DNA from: Gammaproteobacteria bacterium
Lineage (GTDB): Bacteria; Pseudomonadota; Gammaproteobacteria; Steroidobacterales; JABDKV01
NCBI GenBank assembly: GCA_024638445.1
Contig: JAHEKH010000004.1
Span: 1 to 63,067, forward strand
Length of the DNA: 63,067 nt
Direction: 5' to 3'
The notes beneath the pieces are model-generated. The model was not told where the DNA came from. It ran no database searches and saw only the letters and a list, made by a program, of their open reading frames with translations. Positions 8,604-17,314 of this stretch are shown one piece after another (within the stretch, counting starts at the first letter, position 1; the number at the start of each line of letters is the position of its first letter). The position numbers and the translations under genes are program-made.

Positions 8604-9310
8604 TCGCCAGCACCACCGGTACGCACGTAGAAACCCTCGAACCAGGGATTCCAGGTATCTTTCGCCGCGTCATGCTGCTCGAAGAACTGACGCACGCGGC
8701 CGTCTTCCAGCGGCGTCCAGGTGCCCCGGAATCCGGCTTCCTGCCCGGTTCCCGGGTAAAACACCCGCCCTGCCATGACCATGGAGCCGTCGATCAGCCC
8801 GCCCTCGATGTCGATGATCAGGCCGGTGGCGCTGACCCAGTGCTGGCGCCACTTGTCCTTGCTCGCATCGTAATAATTCAGGCTGCGCCCGGTGATGCCG
8901 CTGGAGCCGGTCCACAGTTCCTCCAGCACGCAGCCGTTTTCTCTCACCGTAATGGAGTTGCTGCCGGCCTTCTGGCCATCGCCGGTAAACACATCCCACT
9001 GGCCGGCCCAGAAATCGAAATCACCGTAATGCCTGCCTTCCTCGCAGGGAAACACGTTGTTTCGCACGCGCGCGAGCACTTTGGCGAAACGCGGGTCTTC
9101 CCGCAGTGCCTCGAATTCATTGGCGCCACGAATCTGCTGCAGACCGCGAAATCCGGCGGCAGCGGCCTTTTCGAGCGCCGCCAGCGCCGCATCGTTGTCG
9201 CCGGCTGTCGCCAGCGTTTTGGCTTCACCGAAGAGCCCGGCCGGCGGCGTCTGGGCAACGGCTGTGGCCAGCGCGAGCAGCAGTGCAAACGCAATCAGGC
9301 ATGATTTCAC
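8600..9310 (-). CDS. Secreted protein with DUF1579-like C-terminal domain
   Basis: 236-residue exported protein. GTG at 9310 is preceded by AAGGGA and opens a signal peptide (KSCLIAFALLLALATAVAQ). A short helical repeat-like segment (about residues 25-85, AALAALEKAAAAGFRGLQQ) precedes a C-terminal beta domain starting FDFWAGQWDVF and containing ENGCVLEELW. The latter pattern is typical of a widespread uncharacterised beta-barrel-like domain. Function unknown. The open frame continues upstream of the GTG but loses protein character, so the longer version was not used. Confidence 0.82.
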   Translation of the reverse strand: MKSCLIAFALLLALATAVAQTPPAGLFGEAKTLATAGDNDAALAALEKAAAAGFRGLQQIRGANEFEALREDPRFAKVLARVRNNVFPCEEGRHYGDFDFWAGQWDVFTGDGQKAGSNSITVRENGCVLEELWTGSSGITGRSLNYYDASKDKWRQHWVSATGLIIDIEGGLIDGSMVMAGRVFYPGTGQEAGFRGTWTPLEDGRVRQFFEQHDAAKDTWNPWFEGFYVRTGGAGD

Positions 9311-9478
9311 GGCTTTTTCCCTTTTTCGGCTACTGCGGTTGGAGGCAGGCGGGCCGGAAAAGTTCGGGTATCCGGCCTGTCCGGAGTCTCGCACGACCGG
9401 GCCGGCGGCGGCAAAATCGACTCGATCCGGAGTGTCCGGGCAGGGCACAATCGGGCGTGGCATCACGCGGTAGGACCG

Positions 9479-10612
9479 ATGGACAAGCACAAGACCGAAA
9501 CCCTCGCCATTCATGCCGGCCGCCAGGTTGACCCGGAGACCGGGGCAGTTTCGCCACCGCTCTACCTGAGCACGACCTTTGAGCGCGATGCCGACGGCGG
9601 TTATTCGACCGGCTACGAGTACATTCGCGACCGCCATCCGAACCGCGACATGCTCGAGCGCACCGTGACGGCCCTCGAATACGGCACCGGTGCCGTGGCA
9701 TTTTCCTCCGGCACCGCCGCAACGCTGGCGGTATTCCACGCGGTCGGCAGGGGCCACATCGTCGCGACCCACGACGCTTACCACGGCACGCTGCACCAGC
9801 TCAAAGAGCTGGTCACCGGCTGGGGCAGCGAGATCAGTTTTGTCGCCACGAGTTCGATCGATGCCGTCGCGGCGGCGCTGCGTGACGATACCCGGCTCTT
9901 GTGGCTCGAAACGCCTTCGAATCCACTGCTGCGCATCAGCGACATCGCCGCGCTGCGGGAACTTACCGCCTCACGGAATATCGTGCTGGCAGTCGACAAC
10001 ACCGTCGCCAGCCCGATACATCAGCAACCGCTGAACCATGGTGCAGACGTGGTCATGCACAGCTCCACCAAGTACCTCGGTGGTCACAGCGATGTTGCCG
10101 GCGGCATTGTCGTCGCGCGCGACCAGGCGCTGCTCGACGCGGTGGGACACTACCTGGTGCGGGCCGGTGCCGTGCCGTCTGCCTTCGACTGCTGGCTGCT
10201 GCAGCGTAGTATCGCCACGCTGCCGCTGAGGGCACGGCTACACGCCAGCAATGCGCTGGCTGTTGCGCGGTTTCTCGAGCAGCACGCGGCAGTAGAGGCG
10301 GTTGACTACCCGGGCCTGTCCTCACACCCGGATCACGCGACGGCGATGAAACAGATGAGTGCCTGTGGCGGCGTGCTGTCGTTCCGGGTCAATGGCGGCA
10401 AGGAAGCGGCTATGCAGGCTGCCGCGCGACTCAGGTTGTTTATTCGTGCGACCAGCCTGGGTGGAGTGGAGAGTCTCGTCGAGCACCGGGCATCCATCGA
10501 AGGTCCCGACTCCCATGCGCCACAAAACCTGTTGCGCCTGTCAGTCGGTCTCGAGCACATCGACGACCTGCTCGCCGATCTCGACCAGGCGCTGCACGCC
10601 ACCGCGCGTTGA
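9479..10612 (+). CDS. Cys/Met metabolism PLP-dependent enzyme (cystathionine gamma-synthase/lyase type)
   Basis: Soluble PLP enzyme of the trans-sulfuration family, acting on homoserine esters, cystathionine or methionine; the exact reaction cannot be fixed from motifs. Seen: SSGTAATLAVFHA (cofactor phosphate loop), AVDNTVASPIHQQP, and the Schiff-base lysine in SSTKYLGGHSD. The C-terminal SLGGVESLVEHRAS is the substrate carboxylate region. Length 377 fits. The tyrosine expected in the YSR-type segment is present as GYEYIRDRHPN, a somewhat altered version (usually Y-x-R-x-x-N-P-T), which may shift specificity. The next gene starts inside its stop codon (TTGA). Confidence 0.9.
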   Translation: MDKHKTETLAIHAGRQVDPETGAVSPPLYLSTTFERDADGGYSTGYEYIRDRHPNRDMLERTVTALEYGTGAVAFSSGTAATLAVFHAVGRGHIVATHDAYHGTLHQLKELVTGWGSEISFVATSSIDAVAAALRDDTRLLWLETPSNPLLRISDIAALRELTASRNIVLAVDNTVASPIHQQPLNHGADVVMHSSTKYLGGHSDVAGGIVVARDQALLDAVGHYLVRAGAVPSAFDCWLLQRSIATLPLRARLHASNALAVARFLEQHAAVEAVDYPGLSSHPDHATAMKQMSACGGVLSFRVNGGKEAAMQAAARLRLFIRATSLGGVESLVEHRASIEGPDSHAPQNLLRLSVGLEHIDDLLADLDQALHATAR

Positions 10613-11841
10613 CCTGGGACCTGCCGCCAGACGATGACCCCGAACCGGGCACCGGGGCGGTTGCCTGCCGCCTGTTTCCCGCCGGGCCCGCGACGGGCAC
10701 GGTACTCATCGGCAGAACCGCCGAGTACCGGCGGCTGAGAGAAGACCTGTTTGCCGGCCGCAATTCCTGGTTCGACAGCGCGCCGGGATTTGGCGTTACC
10801 AGCCTGGTTACACAGGCACGAATTGAGTTCAAACGCTGGCAGGACCCGCGCTTCGCCTGGGCACACTGCCGTCTCCTGGCGGTGCACGACACGCATTCGG
10901 TCGCGGTAGCGCTGCTCGAAGCGCTGGGCCAGCTCGCCTCACAGGCCATTCGCCGCAGCAATGTTTTTCCGGAAACGGTCGACAAGCTGTTTAGCGGCGT
11001 ACGCAAGACGATTTACACCGACGACAAGCACCTGCAGACGATCCGCCTGCATCCGGGTGACGATCCGCTGCAAACGGTACGCGCCGTAGCACCCGAAGTT
11101 AACGCACTGGCGGTCGAACGGAAATGCCGGCCGGTGTTGATCGGCGACAACCTGCAGCAGCTCCTTGCGTTGCGCGAACACGAGGCGGTATTACAAACGC
11201 TGCGCGAAGCGATTGGCGACACCGCCGAGGTGTCGTGGCTGCTATACGGCGCTAACCGTGCCGCGATGCGCCGGCTGTTTCTCGACGACGGCCCGCTGGC
11301 CGGCACCTGCAGCCGTTTCCGTTTGCGACGGATCCACCGTGACGTTTATGCGCAATACCTGGCAGACGCGGCCCAGGCGCAATGGAAATGCTTCATCGGC
11401 CGCAAGGCCACGAGGATGATTCTCGGGCTGTCCGGGCGGCATCCGCGCTGGTTCAACGAGCTGTGCCGGCGACTGTGGTGCAGCGACCTGCCGCCGGTCA
11501 TCCAGGACGTCGTTGACGAGTGGACGCGGGTTGTGGCCGACCATCGCCAGCTGGCGGCGCGGGAGTTCGAGCGGCTGTCCCCCAACCAGCGCTCCGTGCT
11601 GGCCTGCCTCGCCAGCACTCCGACAGACCAGCCCCGGGCACGCCAGTTCGTGCGCCGCACCCGGGTTTCCAGCGCCAGCGTCGGCCAGGCCATTCGCATT
11701 CTCGCGGAACAGGGACTGATAGATGCAGACGTCGACGGCTGCTGGACGGTGTCCGACCCGGTCCTGCAGTGGTCGCTTCATCCACTGCGCGACCTGGTCG
11801 AGGAGATTTACGACATCGATCCGAGATTCGGTCTCGACTGA
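10609..11841 (+). CDS. Degenerate P-loop ATPase-like protein with C-terminal winged helix
   Basis: 410-residue soluble protein with the layout of prokaryotic STAND/ATPase_2-type ATPases: an entry segment (VLIGRTAEYRRL), a P-loop position, a Walker B-like strand, and a C-terminal winged-helix region (LSPNQRSVLACLAS to RILAEQGLIDAD). The key residues are altered. The P-loop reads APGFGVTSLV at 58-67, with Val63 where Lys is expected, and Walker B reads VLIGDNLQ with Asn181 replacing the catalytic Glu. It may bind protein or DNA without hydrolysing ATP (inference). The TTG start overlaps the upstream PLP gene by 4 bases, so the pair is probably one operon. Confidence 0.75.
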   Translation: MTWDLPPDDDPEPGTGAVACRLFPAGPATGTVLIGRTAEYRRLREDLFAGRNSWFDSAPGFGVTSLVTQARIEFKRWQDPRFAWAHCRLLAVHDTHSVAVALLEALGQLASQAIRRSNVFPETVDKLFSGVRKTIYTDDKHLQTIRLHPGDDPLQTVRAVAPEVNALAVERKCRPVLIGDNLQQLLALREHEAVLQTLREAIGDTAEVSWLLYGANRAAMRRLFLDDGPLAGTCSRFRLRRIHRDVYAQYLADAAQAQWKCFIGRKATRMILGLSGRHPRWFNELCRRLWCSDLPPVIQDVVDEWTRVVADHRQLAAREFERLSPNQRSVLACLASTPTDQPRARQFVRRTRVSSASVGQAIRILAEQGLIDADVDGCWTVSDPVLQWSLHPLRDLVEEIYDIDPRFGLD

Positions 11842-11851
11842 CCGGGACGGC

Positions 11852-12355
11852 TCAGTCCGAGAACTCGAAATCGTCGCCGACCCGGCGGTTGACGTAGCGC
11901 GTGCCCGTTTTGACAGAGCGGTAGGCAAAAGTGGTCGCATCCAGCTGGTCGATGCGGTAGGCATCCGAGTAATAGGCCTGGCTGGCATCGGAAGGCCTGA
12001 ACTCGCCGTCCACCATCCAGCCGCGCATCAGCGTGAAGTAGGTCGGGCCCGCAATCCCCCACAGACCGACTTCGACCGATTCTTCGTAGGAAGCGCCGTC
12101 GTACATGCGGAAGGTGATTCGATAGGTGCCGTTGTTGTTGCGTTCGGCCAGCGCAACCCGGCTGCGGCCACCGTCCATCGGTGCCTCGCCCAGCCACTTG
12201 CCGACCATGAGGTCACGGCGCTCCTGCTCGCTGGCCGATGGCTTCGCGTGAGCATCGATGACATCTCCCGGCTCGGTCGCGGTTGTTGCCATCGTGCAGC
12301 CGGCCATGACGACGACCGCGGACAGGAGGGCACTTCGTCTCAGGCAGGCGTTCAT
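11852..12355 (-). CDS. Hypothetical lipoprotein
   Basis: 167-residue predicted lipoprotein: MNACLRRSALLSAVVVMAGC gives a lipobox with Cys20. The mature part is beta-rich (LAERNNNGTYRITFRMYDG, EVGLWGIAGPTYF) and resembles a small calycin-like barrel, but I cannot name the family. The ATG at 12355 is chosen because the lipobox follows it; the longer open frame upstream overlaps the SRAP gene. It overlaps the SRAP stop by 4 bases (ATGA) and is the last gene of the yadG–yadH–SRAP run. It converges with the ATPase-like gene, leaving 10 bases between stops. Confidence 0.8.
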   Translation of the reverse strand: MNACLRRSALLSAVVVMAGCTMATTATEPGDVIDAHAKPSASEQERRDLMVGKWLGEAPMDGGRSRVALAERNNNGTYRITFRMYDGASYEESVEVGLWGIAGPTYFTLMRGWMVDGEFRPSDASQAYYSDAYRIDQLDATTFAYRSVKTGTRYVNRRVGDDFEFSD

Positions 12356-13035
12356 ATCAGCGAGTCGGACTCGACCAGCGACGGTTCGTCGTTTTTCGGA
12401 TCGTTCACGCGCCGGGAAACGGGCCACACCGTAATTTCGTCAGCCGGGCACGGGCCCAGCAGGGTCTGCAGCGCAGCGGTGTCTTCGTTCTCCGGCGCGA
12501 GCCAGGCGTCGAACTGTTCCGGCGGCAGGATAGCCGGCATCCGGTCGTGCAGCGGCTCCACCGCGCTGTTGGGTTCGGTGGTGACGATCGTGAAAGTTTC
12601 CAGCCGCTCGTCGCCGTTCTTTTCCCGGTCGCGCCAGCGGGCCCACAGCCCGGCCATGCCAAAGGGCTCGTCACCACCCAGGGCGATGAAATACGGTTGC
12701 TTCACGCTGCCCTGCTTGCGCCACTCGAAAAAACCGTTCGCCGGCACGATACACCGCCGCTTGCGAAACGAGTCGCGAAAGGCGGGTTTTTCGGCCAGGG
12801 TTTCGGCGCGCGCATTGATCATGCGGTTACCGATCGACCTGTCTTTGGCCCAGAACGGCACCAGGCCCCAGCGCAGCATGGCGACGCTGCGGACACCGTC
12901 GTCGTCGCTGCGAACGACCGGCACGAACTGTGTCGGCGCGATGTTGAACCGTGGCTCGATCGCGGGCGGGTCTTCTACGCCAAAAACCCGGGTAACGGCT
13001 TCGGCGGGCGAGTAGAAGGCAAACCGGCCGCACAT
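12352..13035 (-). CDS. yedK: SRAP domain protein (HMCES/YedK family)
   Basis: Protein that forms a stable thiazolidine crosslink with abasic sites in single-stranded DNA, shielding them from error-prone repair. The catalytic Cys2 is present (MCGRF), as are the family's FNIAPTQ, RWGLVPFWAKD, NARAET and VPANGFFEWRK blocks and the active-site His in PLHDRMPAIL. Length 227 matches E. coli YedK (222). The start lies in a TGATG overlap with the yadH-like permease stop. Coupling a DNA-damage shield to a drug-type ABC exporter is unusual but could be mere compaction. Confidence 0.95.
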   Translation of the reverse strand: MCGRFAFYSPAEAVTRVFGVEDPPAIEPRFNIAPTQFVPVVRSDDDGVRSVAMLRWGLVPFWAKDRSIGNRMINARAETLAEKPAFRDSFRKRRCIVPANGFFEWRKQGSVKQPYFIALGGDEPFGMAGLWARWRDREKNGDERLETFTIVTTEPNSAVEPLHDRMPAILPPEQFDAWLAPENEDTAALQTLLGPCPADEITVWPVSRRVNDPKNDEPSLVESDSLI

Positions 13036-13808
13036 CAGGGCCGCAACCCGACACCCCGCCGCAGCAGGTAGAGGTTGAACACGAACAGCAGCACCACGAA
13101 ACCGGAAATGATCAGGTAGGCCGTGCCGATGCTGATATCGGAAACCCCCAGTATGCCGTAGCGAAACGCGTTGACCATGTACAGGATCGGGTTGGCGCGG
13201 GAGACCGCCTGCCAGAAATCGGGCAGCAACGAGATCGAATAGAACACGCCGCCGAGGTACGTGAGCGGCGTCAGCACGAAGGTCGGGATTATCGAGATGC
13301 CGTCGAAGTTCCTGGCGTAGATCGCGTTGACGAAGCCGGCCAGCGAGAAGACCATCGAGGTGAGCAGGACGATGCTGAGCGTAACCCACGGGTGCTCCAT
13401 CCGCAGGTCGGTGAAAAACAACGCGATCAGCGTCACAAGGACACCCACGCAGAGTCCGCGGATCAGCCCGCCCGCCATGTAGCCCAGCAGCATGATGTAG
13501 TTCGGCATTGGCGAGACGAGCATTTCTTCGACGTACTTGCCGAAACGGGAACCAAAAAACGACGACACCACGTTGCCGTAGGAATTACTGATGATCGACA
13601 TCATGATCAGTCCGGGAGCGATGAACTGCATGTAGGTGAAGCCGCCCATCTCACCGATCCGGCTGCCGATCAGGTTGCCGAAGATAATGAAATACAGCGT
13701 CATCGTGATGGCCGGCGGCACGATGGTCTGGATCCATATCCGCCGCACGCGCCGGAACTCGCGCCCTACCACGGTCGCCAGTGCAACGAAATGACGCCGG
13801 TTAGGCAC
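13035..13808 (-). CDS. yadH: ABC-2 type transporter permease (YadH-like)
   Basis: Inner-membrane permease of an ABC-2 exporter, substrate unknown. The 257-residue length, six hydrophobic segments and the segments RRIWIQTIVPPAITMTLYF, FIAPGLIMMSIISNSYGN and LTPLTYLGGVFYSI match YadH-type permeases. Its start overlaps the 3' end of the ATPase gene by 8 bases, so it pairs with that subunit. It is followed without a gap by the SRAP gene. Confidence 0.93.
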   Translation of the reverse strand: MPNRRHFVALATVVGREFRRVRRIWIQTIVPPAITMTLYFIIFGNLIGSRIGEMGGFTYMQFIAPGLIMMSIISNSYGNVVSSFFGSRFGKYVEEMLVSPMPNYIMLLGYMAGGLIRGLCVGVLVTLIALFFTDLRMEHPWVTLSIVLLTSMVFSLAGFVNAIYARNFDGISIIPTFVLTPLTYLGGVFYSISLLPDFWQAVSRANPILYMVNAFRYGILGVSDISIGTAYLIISGFVVLLFVFNLYLLRRGVGLRP

Positions 13809-14727
13809 TGCCGTTCTCCCGGTTTTCGACCATCCGCAGGAACAACTCTTCCAGGCGATTGGACTTGTTGCGCATGCTGCCGACCCGAATGCCGCGCTCC
13901 GTCAGCGCCGCGAATACGTCGTTGATGCTGCGGTCCTGGGGCTTGTCCACCTCCAGCGTGTGATCGTCGACCCGGCGAATGGTGTACCCATTGAGATCGA
14001 GCGTCTCGGGCAGCGGCTCATCGACATCGAGAACGAAAGTCTCGAGATTGAGCTTGCGCAGCACGCGGCTCATGCGGTCGTTTTCCACAATCGTACCGGC
14101 ATCGATAATGGCGATATTGCGGCACAGGCTCTCAGCCTCTTCGAGATAGTGCGTGGTCAGGATGATGGTCGTTCCGGCGGCGTTGATGTCCTTCATGAAC
14201 TCCCACATCGAGCGGCGGATCTCGATATCCACGCCGGCGGTGGGTTCGTCGAGAATCAGCAGCGGCGGCTCGTGCACGAGCGCACGCGCGATCATCAGCC
14301 GGCGTTTCATGCCGCCGGAGAGGTGACGGGCAATCTCGTTACGCTTGTCCCACAGCTTCAGTTCGCGCAGGTGTTTCTCCGCACGCTCCTCCGCAAGCGG
14401 GCGGGGCAGCCCGTAGAAGCCCGCCTGGTTGGTCAGTATTTCGTAGACTTTTTCGAACTGGTTGAAATTGACTTCCTGGGGCACCAGGCCGATACAGGTC
14501 TTGGCGCCCTCCCGGTCACTGTCGAGATCGTGACCGAAAACGGAAACGCTGCCCGCGGTCTTGTTGACCAGGGACGTGACGATCCCGATCGCCGTCGTCT
14601 TGCCGGCACCGTTTGGCCCGAGCAGTGCAAAAAAATCACCCTCGTCGACGTCGAGATCGATACCCGTCAGGGCCTCGACACCATTGTCGTAGGTCTTTTT
14701 CAGGCCACGTAAGGAAAGTGCTTTCAT
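13801..14727 (-). CDS. yadG: ABC transporter ATP-binding protein (YadG-like)
   Basis: ATPase subunit of the exporter. Walker A GPNGAGKTT, Q-loop in LVPQEVNF, signature LSGGMKRRL, Walker B LLILDEPTAGVD and switch His in LTTHYLEEAE are all intact. The 308-residue length equals E. coli YadG. A C-terminal ~80-residue extension (VLRKLNLETFVLDV onward) is as in that family. It is the first gene of a four-gene minus-strand run with overlapping ends. The 215 bases upstream are shared with the divergent mscL. Confidence 0.95.
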   Translation of the reverse strand: MKALSLRGLKKTYDNGVEALTGIDLDVDEGDFFALLGPNGAGKTTAIGIVTSLVNKTAGSVSVFGHDLDSDREGAKTCIGLVPQEVNFNQFEKVYEILTNQAGFYGLPRPLAEERAEKHLRELKLWDKRNEIARHLSGGMKRRLMIARALVHEPPLLILDEPTAGVDIEIRRSMWEFMKDINAAGTTIILTTHYLEEAESLCRNIAIIDAGTIVENDRMSRVLRKLNLETFVLDVDEPLPETLDLNGYTIRRVDDHTLEVDKPQDRSINDVFAALTERGIRVGSMRNKSNRLEELFLRMVENRENGSA

Positions 14728-14846
14728 ATCAATTATTTACGAAGAAAAAATGCCCGGGACGCGTCGGCAGCGGCCCGGGGCACTGGCCCGCGATCATAAC
14801 ACCCGCCCCACGATCGGCAAAAAACTGTCAAGAACTCCCAATTTAT

Positions 14847-14875
14847 TTGATATTTCCGATACTTGCGTCAATAAT
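14847..14875 (+). promoter_or_regulatory. Candidate sigma-70 promoter for mscL
   Basis: TTGATA at 14847-14852 and AATAAT at 14870-14875 are separated by 17 bases; each differs from consensus at one position. Transcription would begin near 14882, giving a leader of about 60 bases before the mscL ATG, which is preceded by GGGGAG. Confidence 0.6.
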
Positions 14876-14942
14876 CCCGCCAGCCTTAAGGTGATCGATT
14901 TGGCCGCCGCTCTGACGGCAGGCCATCAAAGGGGAGATTCCT

Positions 14943-15377
14943 ATGCTTAAAGAGTTCAAAGATTTTGCGATGCGCGGCAACGTGGTGGACATGGCCGTCG
15001 GCATCGTCATTGGCGGTGCGTTTGGCAAGATTGTCAGCTCGTTCGTCAAAGACATCCTGATGCCGCCAATCGGCAAGCTGCTCGGCGGCGTCGACTTCGG
15101 CCAGCTCTACGTCAACCTGACCGACACAGCCTACGAAAACCTGGCCGCGGCCGAAGAAGCCGGTGCAGCGGTTATCAAGTACGGCGCCTTCATCAATGTC
15201 GTCATTGATTTCATCATCATCGCATTTGCCATCTTCATGGTGGTCAAGGCCATGAACTCGATGAAGAAAAAGGAAGAGAAGCCCGCAGAAGAGCCGACCG
15301 TCAAGAAATGCCCGCGCTGCCGGATGGAAATCCCGATCGACGCGACGCGCTGCGCACACTGCACTACTGACGTCTGA
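14943..15377 (+). CDS. mscL: Large-conductance mechanosensitive channel MscL with C-terminal zinc ribbon
   Basis: Pentameric inner-membrane channel opened by membrane tension, the last-resort osmotic valve. The N-terminal helix and pore TM1 ([22 protein letters not shown]) and TM2 ([20 protein letters not shown]) are typical. After the basic/acidic linker [12 protein letters not shown] the usual cytoplasmic helical bundle is replaced by [18 protein letters not shown], a four-Cys zinc-ribbon pattern. Length 144 compares with 136 for E. coli. The start follows GGGGAG at proper spacing. A strong terminator lies 18 bases downstream, so it is monocistronic. Confidence 0.95.
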   Translation: MLKEFKDFAMRGNVVDMAVGIVIGGAFGKIVSSFVKDILMPPIGKLLGGVDFGQLYVNLTDTAYENLAAAEEAGAAVIKYGAFINVVIDFIIIAFAIFMVVKAMNSMKKKEEKPAEEPTVKKCPRCRMEIPIDATRCAHCTTDV

Positions 15378-15394
15378 TCGCGGTCGTCACACCC

Positions 15395-15427
15395 CAAAAA
15401 AGGCCCGCCACCCGGCGGGCCTTTTTT
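15395..15427. terminator. Rho-independent terminator after mscL
   Basis: Perfect 8-bp stem GGCCCGCC (15402-15409) / GGCGGGCC (15414-15421) with a 4-base loop. It is preceded by six A and followed by six T, so it can work in both directions. Confidence 0.9.
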
Positions 15428-15494
15428 GTTTCACCGCACCCGGCATGGCAGTAGAATCGCGGGGCACCCGCCAGCGACCAAGGTTCACGATGTA

Positions 15495-16445
15495 ATGGCT
15501 GATCGCGTCAACGTATTTGCCGGCTCGCATTTCGACCGTCTCGGGCATCGCCGCCGGGACCGAGACTGGCTCGACGAGGCGCTGCAAAACGGGCGGGCGG
15601 CCTTTATCCCGGTCTACAACGACCGGAGCCTGGTGCTGACCGATCCCGGTCCGAGCGCCGTCATGCTCGAACCCGGTGAGCTTGCGAGCGAGCTGCACGA
15701 CGGCGCGATCCTGCTGGGCGAATTCGGAGACCGCATCTGTTTTGCGGTGGACGTGGGTGAAGGCGAGCCCGGCCAGGCGCCCGCTTTTTCCAGCGGTTCT
15801 TTTCGCGGCCTGCGTACTGTCGGGCTGACTTTTCCACAGGACCAGGCCGCGCTGCTCGCCTATGCCCAGGCGATGGTGCTGTGGCACCGGCGACACCGCT
15901 ACTGCGGCCGCTGCGGCGCGCCGAGCCAGGGCAATGACTGTGGGCACGCCCTGCACTGCACCGAGCCCGGCTGCGGGCAGGTGATTTTTCCGCGTATCGA
16001 TCCCGCGATCATCGTCCTCGTCGAGCACGACGGCCGGGCACTGCTCGGCCGGCAGCCGTCCTGGCCCGAGGGCGTCTATTCGACCGTCGCCGGTTTTGTC
16101 GAACCCGGCGAGAGCCTGGAAGACGCCGTTCGGCGGGAAGTTGCCGAGGAAACCGGGGTGACGGTGGGCGGCGTCAGCTATCACAGCTCGCAGCCCTGGC
16201 CATTCCCCTCGTCGCTGATGCTCGGTTTTCGCGCCGTCGCCACCGAGCCGTCAATTTCGCTCAACGATAACGAGCTCGAAGACGCGCAGTGGTTCAGCCG
16301 CGAGGACCTCGCGTCCAGCCTGCAGAACGGCAGATTGCGAGTCCCACCGCAGCTGTCGATTTCCAGCCGCCTCATCGCCCACTGGTACGACGACGGCGTC
16401 ACCGGCCGCCTGGCGGCGGTCATCGATGCACTGACGCGAGGCTGA
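15495..16445 (+). CDS. nudC: NudC NAD(H) pyrophosphatase / deNADding enzyme
   Basis: Hydrolyses NADH to NMNH and AMP and removes NAD caps from RNA. Seen in order: a divergent N-terminal domain, a zinc ribbon (CGRCG near residue 138 and CTEPGCG about 18 residues later), the Nudix box GFVEPGESLEDAVRREVAEE, and the NudC signature SQPWPFPSSLM. All metal-binding Glu of the Nudix box are present. The ATG at 15495 is the first in a sensible context, and the upstream frame runs into the mscL terminator. Its stop overlaps the next start (TGATG). Confidence 0.95.
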   Translation: MADRVNVFAGSHFDRLGHRRRDRDWLDEALQNGRAAFIPVYNDRSLVLTDPGPSAVMLEPGELASELHDGAILLGEFGDRICFAVDVGEGEPGQAPAFSSGSFRGLRTVGLTFPQDQAALLAYAQAMVLWHRRHRYCGRCGAPSQGNDCGHALHCTEPGCGQVIFPRIDPAIIVLVEHDGRALLGRQPSWPEGVYSTVAGFVEPGESLEDAVRREVAEETGVTVGGVSYHSSQPWPFPSSLMLGFRAVATEPSISLNDNELEDAQWFSREDLASSLQNGRLRVPPQLSISSRLIAHWYDDGVTGRLAAVIDALTRG

Positions 16446-17314
16446 TGGACACCACGCTGGTCTGTGCCGACGGCACCCGGCTGGCCGCCACGGTACTGCC
16501 CGGCGACAACGGTGGCTGCATCGTGATCAACCCGGCGATGGGCGTGCGGCGGCAGTTTTACGCGCCGCTTGCCGAGGCTTTGAACGGAGCCGGCTACAGC
16601 ACGATCACCTTTGATTACCGCGGCGTTGCCGGTTCGGCGCCGGTCGATTTGCGCCGATGTCGCGCGCGGCTTTACGAATGGGGCGAGTGCGATATCGAGG
16701 CGGCACTGCGCCATGCGCGCGATGAACGCCATGAGAAAACTGGCGTCATCGGACACAGCGTCGGTAGCCAGCTGCTGGGAATGGCGGAGTCGTCCGCCGC
16801 CATCGATGCGATCGTCATGGTGGCATCATCGAGCGCTTACTGGGGCCACTGGCATGGGCTGCCGCGTATCGGTCTGCTCGCGGTCTGGTATGGGGTCATC
16901 CCGGTCGTCACCCGGCTCTTCGGCCGTTTCCCCGCGGCGCTGGCCGGCGGCAACGTCGATCTTCCGCCGCTGATCGCGCGCGACTGGGCCCGCTGTGGGC
17001 GCGACCCGGACTATGTCCGTGGCCGCTATGCCCGCGCTTCTGATCGCAACTACGCCCGGGTGCGGGCACCGATACTCGCAGTTTCAGTGAGCGACGATGG
17101 TTATGCGCCACGCGCGGCAACCGAGGCGCTGCTGCAGTGGTATGCCGCGGCGGCCGAGCGCACGCTGATCGATCTGACGCCCGCCTCGCTCGGCGTAGAC
17201 CGGGTCGGACACTTCGGCTGGTTTCGTTCGCCGATCGGCCAGAGCGTGTGGCCGGAAACGATTGCCTGGCTGGACGAGAAGCTGGCTATTCGCCGCGAAC
17301 CGACTCCGCAGTGA
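16445..17314 (+). CDS. Predicted alpha/beta hydrolase (COG4757-like)
   Basis: Soluble serine hydrolase of unknown substrate. The nucleophile elbow is GHSVGSQ (Ser near residue 105). An oxyanion segment [12 protein letters not shown] and the FDYRGVAGS loop precede it. The catalytic His is likely in DRVGHFGWF and the acid in SVSDDGYAP. Length 289 fits. It is translationally coupled to nudC by a one-base overlap and converges with the ldhA-like gene, overlapping it by 29 bases. Confidence 0.88.
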   Translation: MDTTLVCADGTRLAATVLPGDNGGCIVINPAMGVRRQFYAPLAEALNGAGYSTITFDYRGVAGSAPVDLRRCRARLYEWGECDIEAALRHARDERHEKTGVIGHSVGSQLLGMAESSAAIDAIVMVASSSAYWGHWHGLPRIGLLAVWYGVIPVVTRLFGRFPAALAGGNVDLPPLIARDWARCGRDPDYVRGRYARASDRNYARVRAPILAVSVSDDGYAPRAATEALLQWYAAAAERTLIDLTPASLGVDRVGHFGWFRSPIGQSVWPETIAWLDEKLAIRREPTPQ

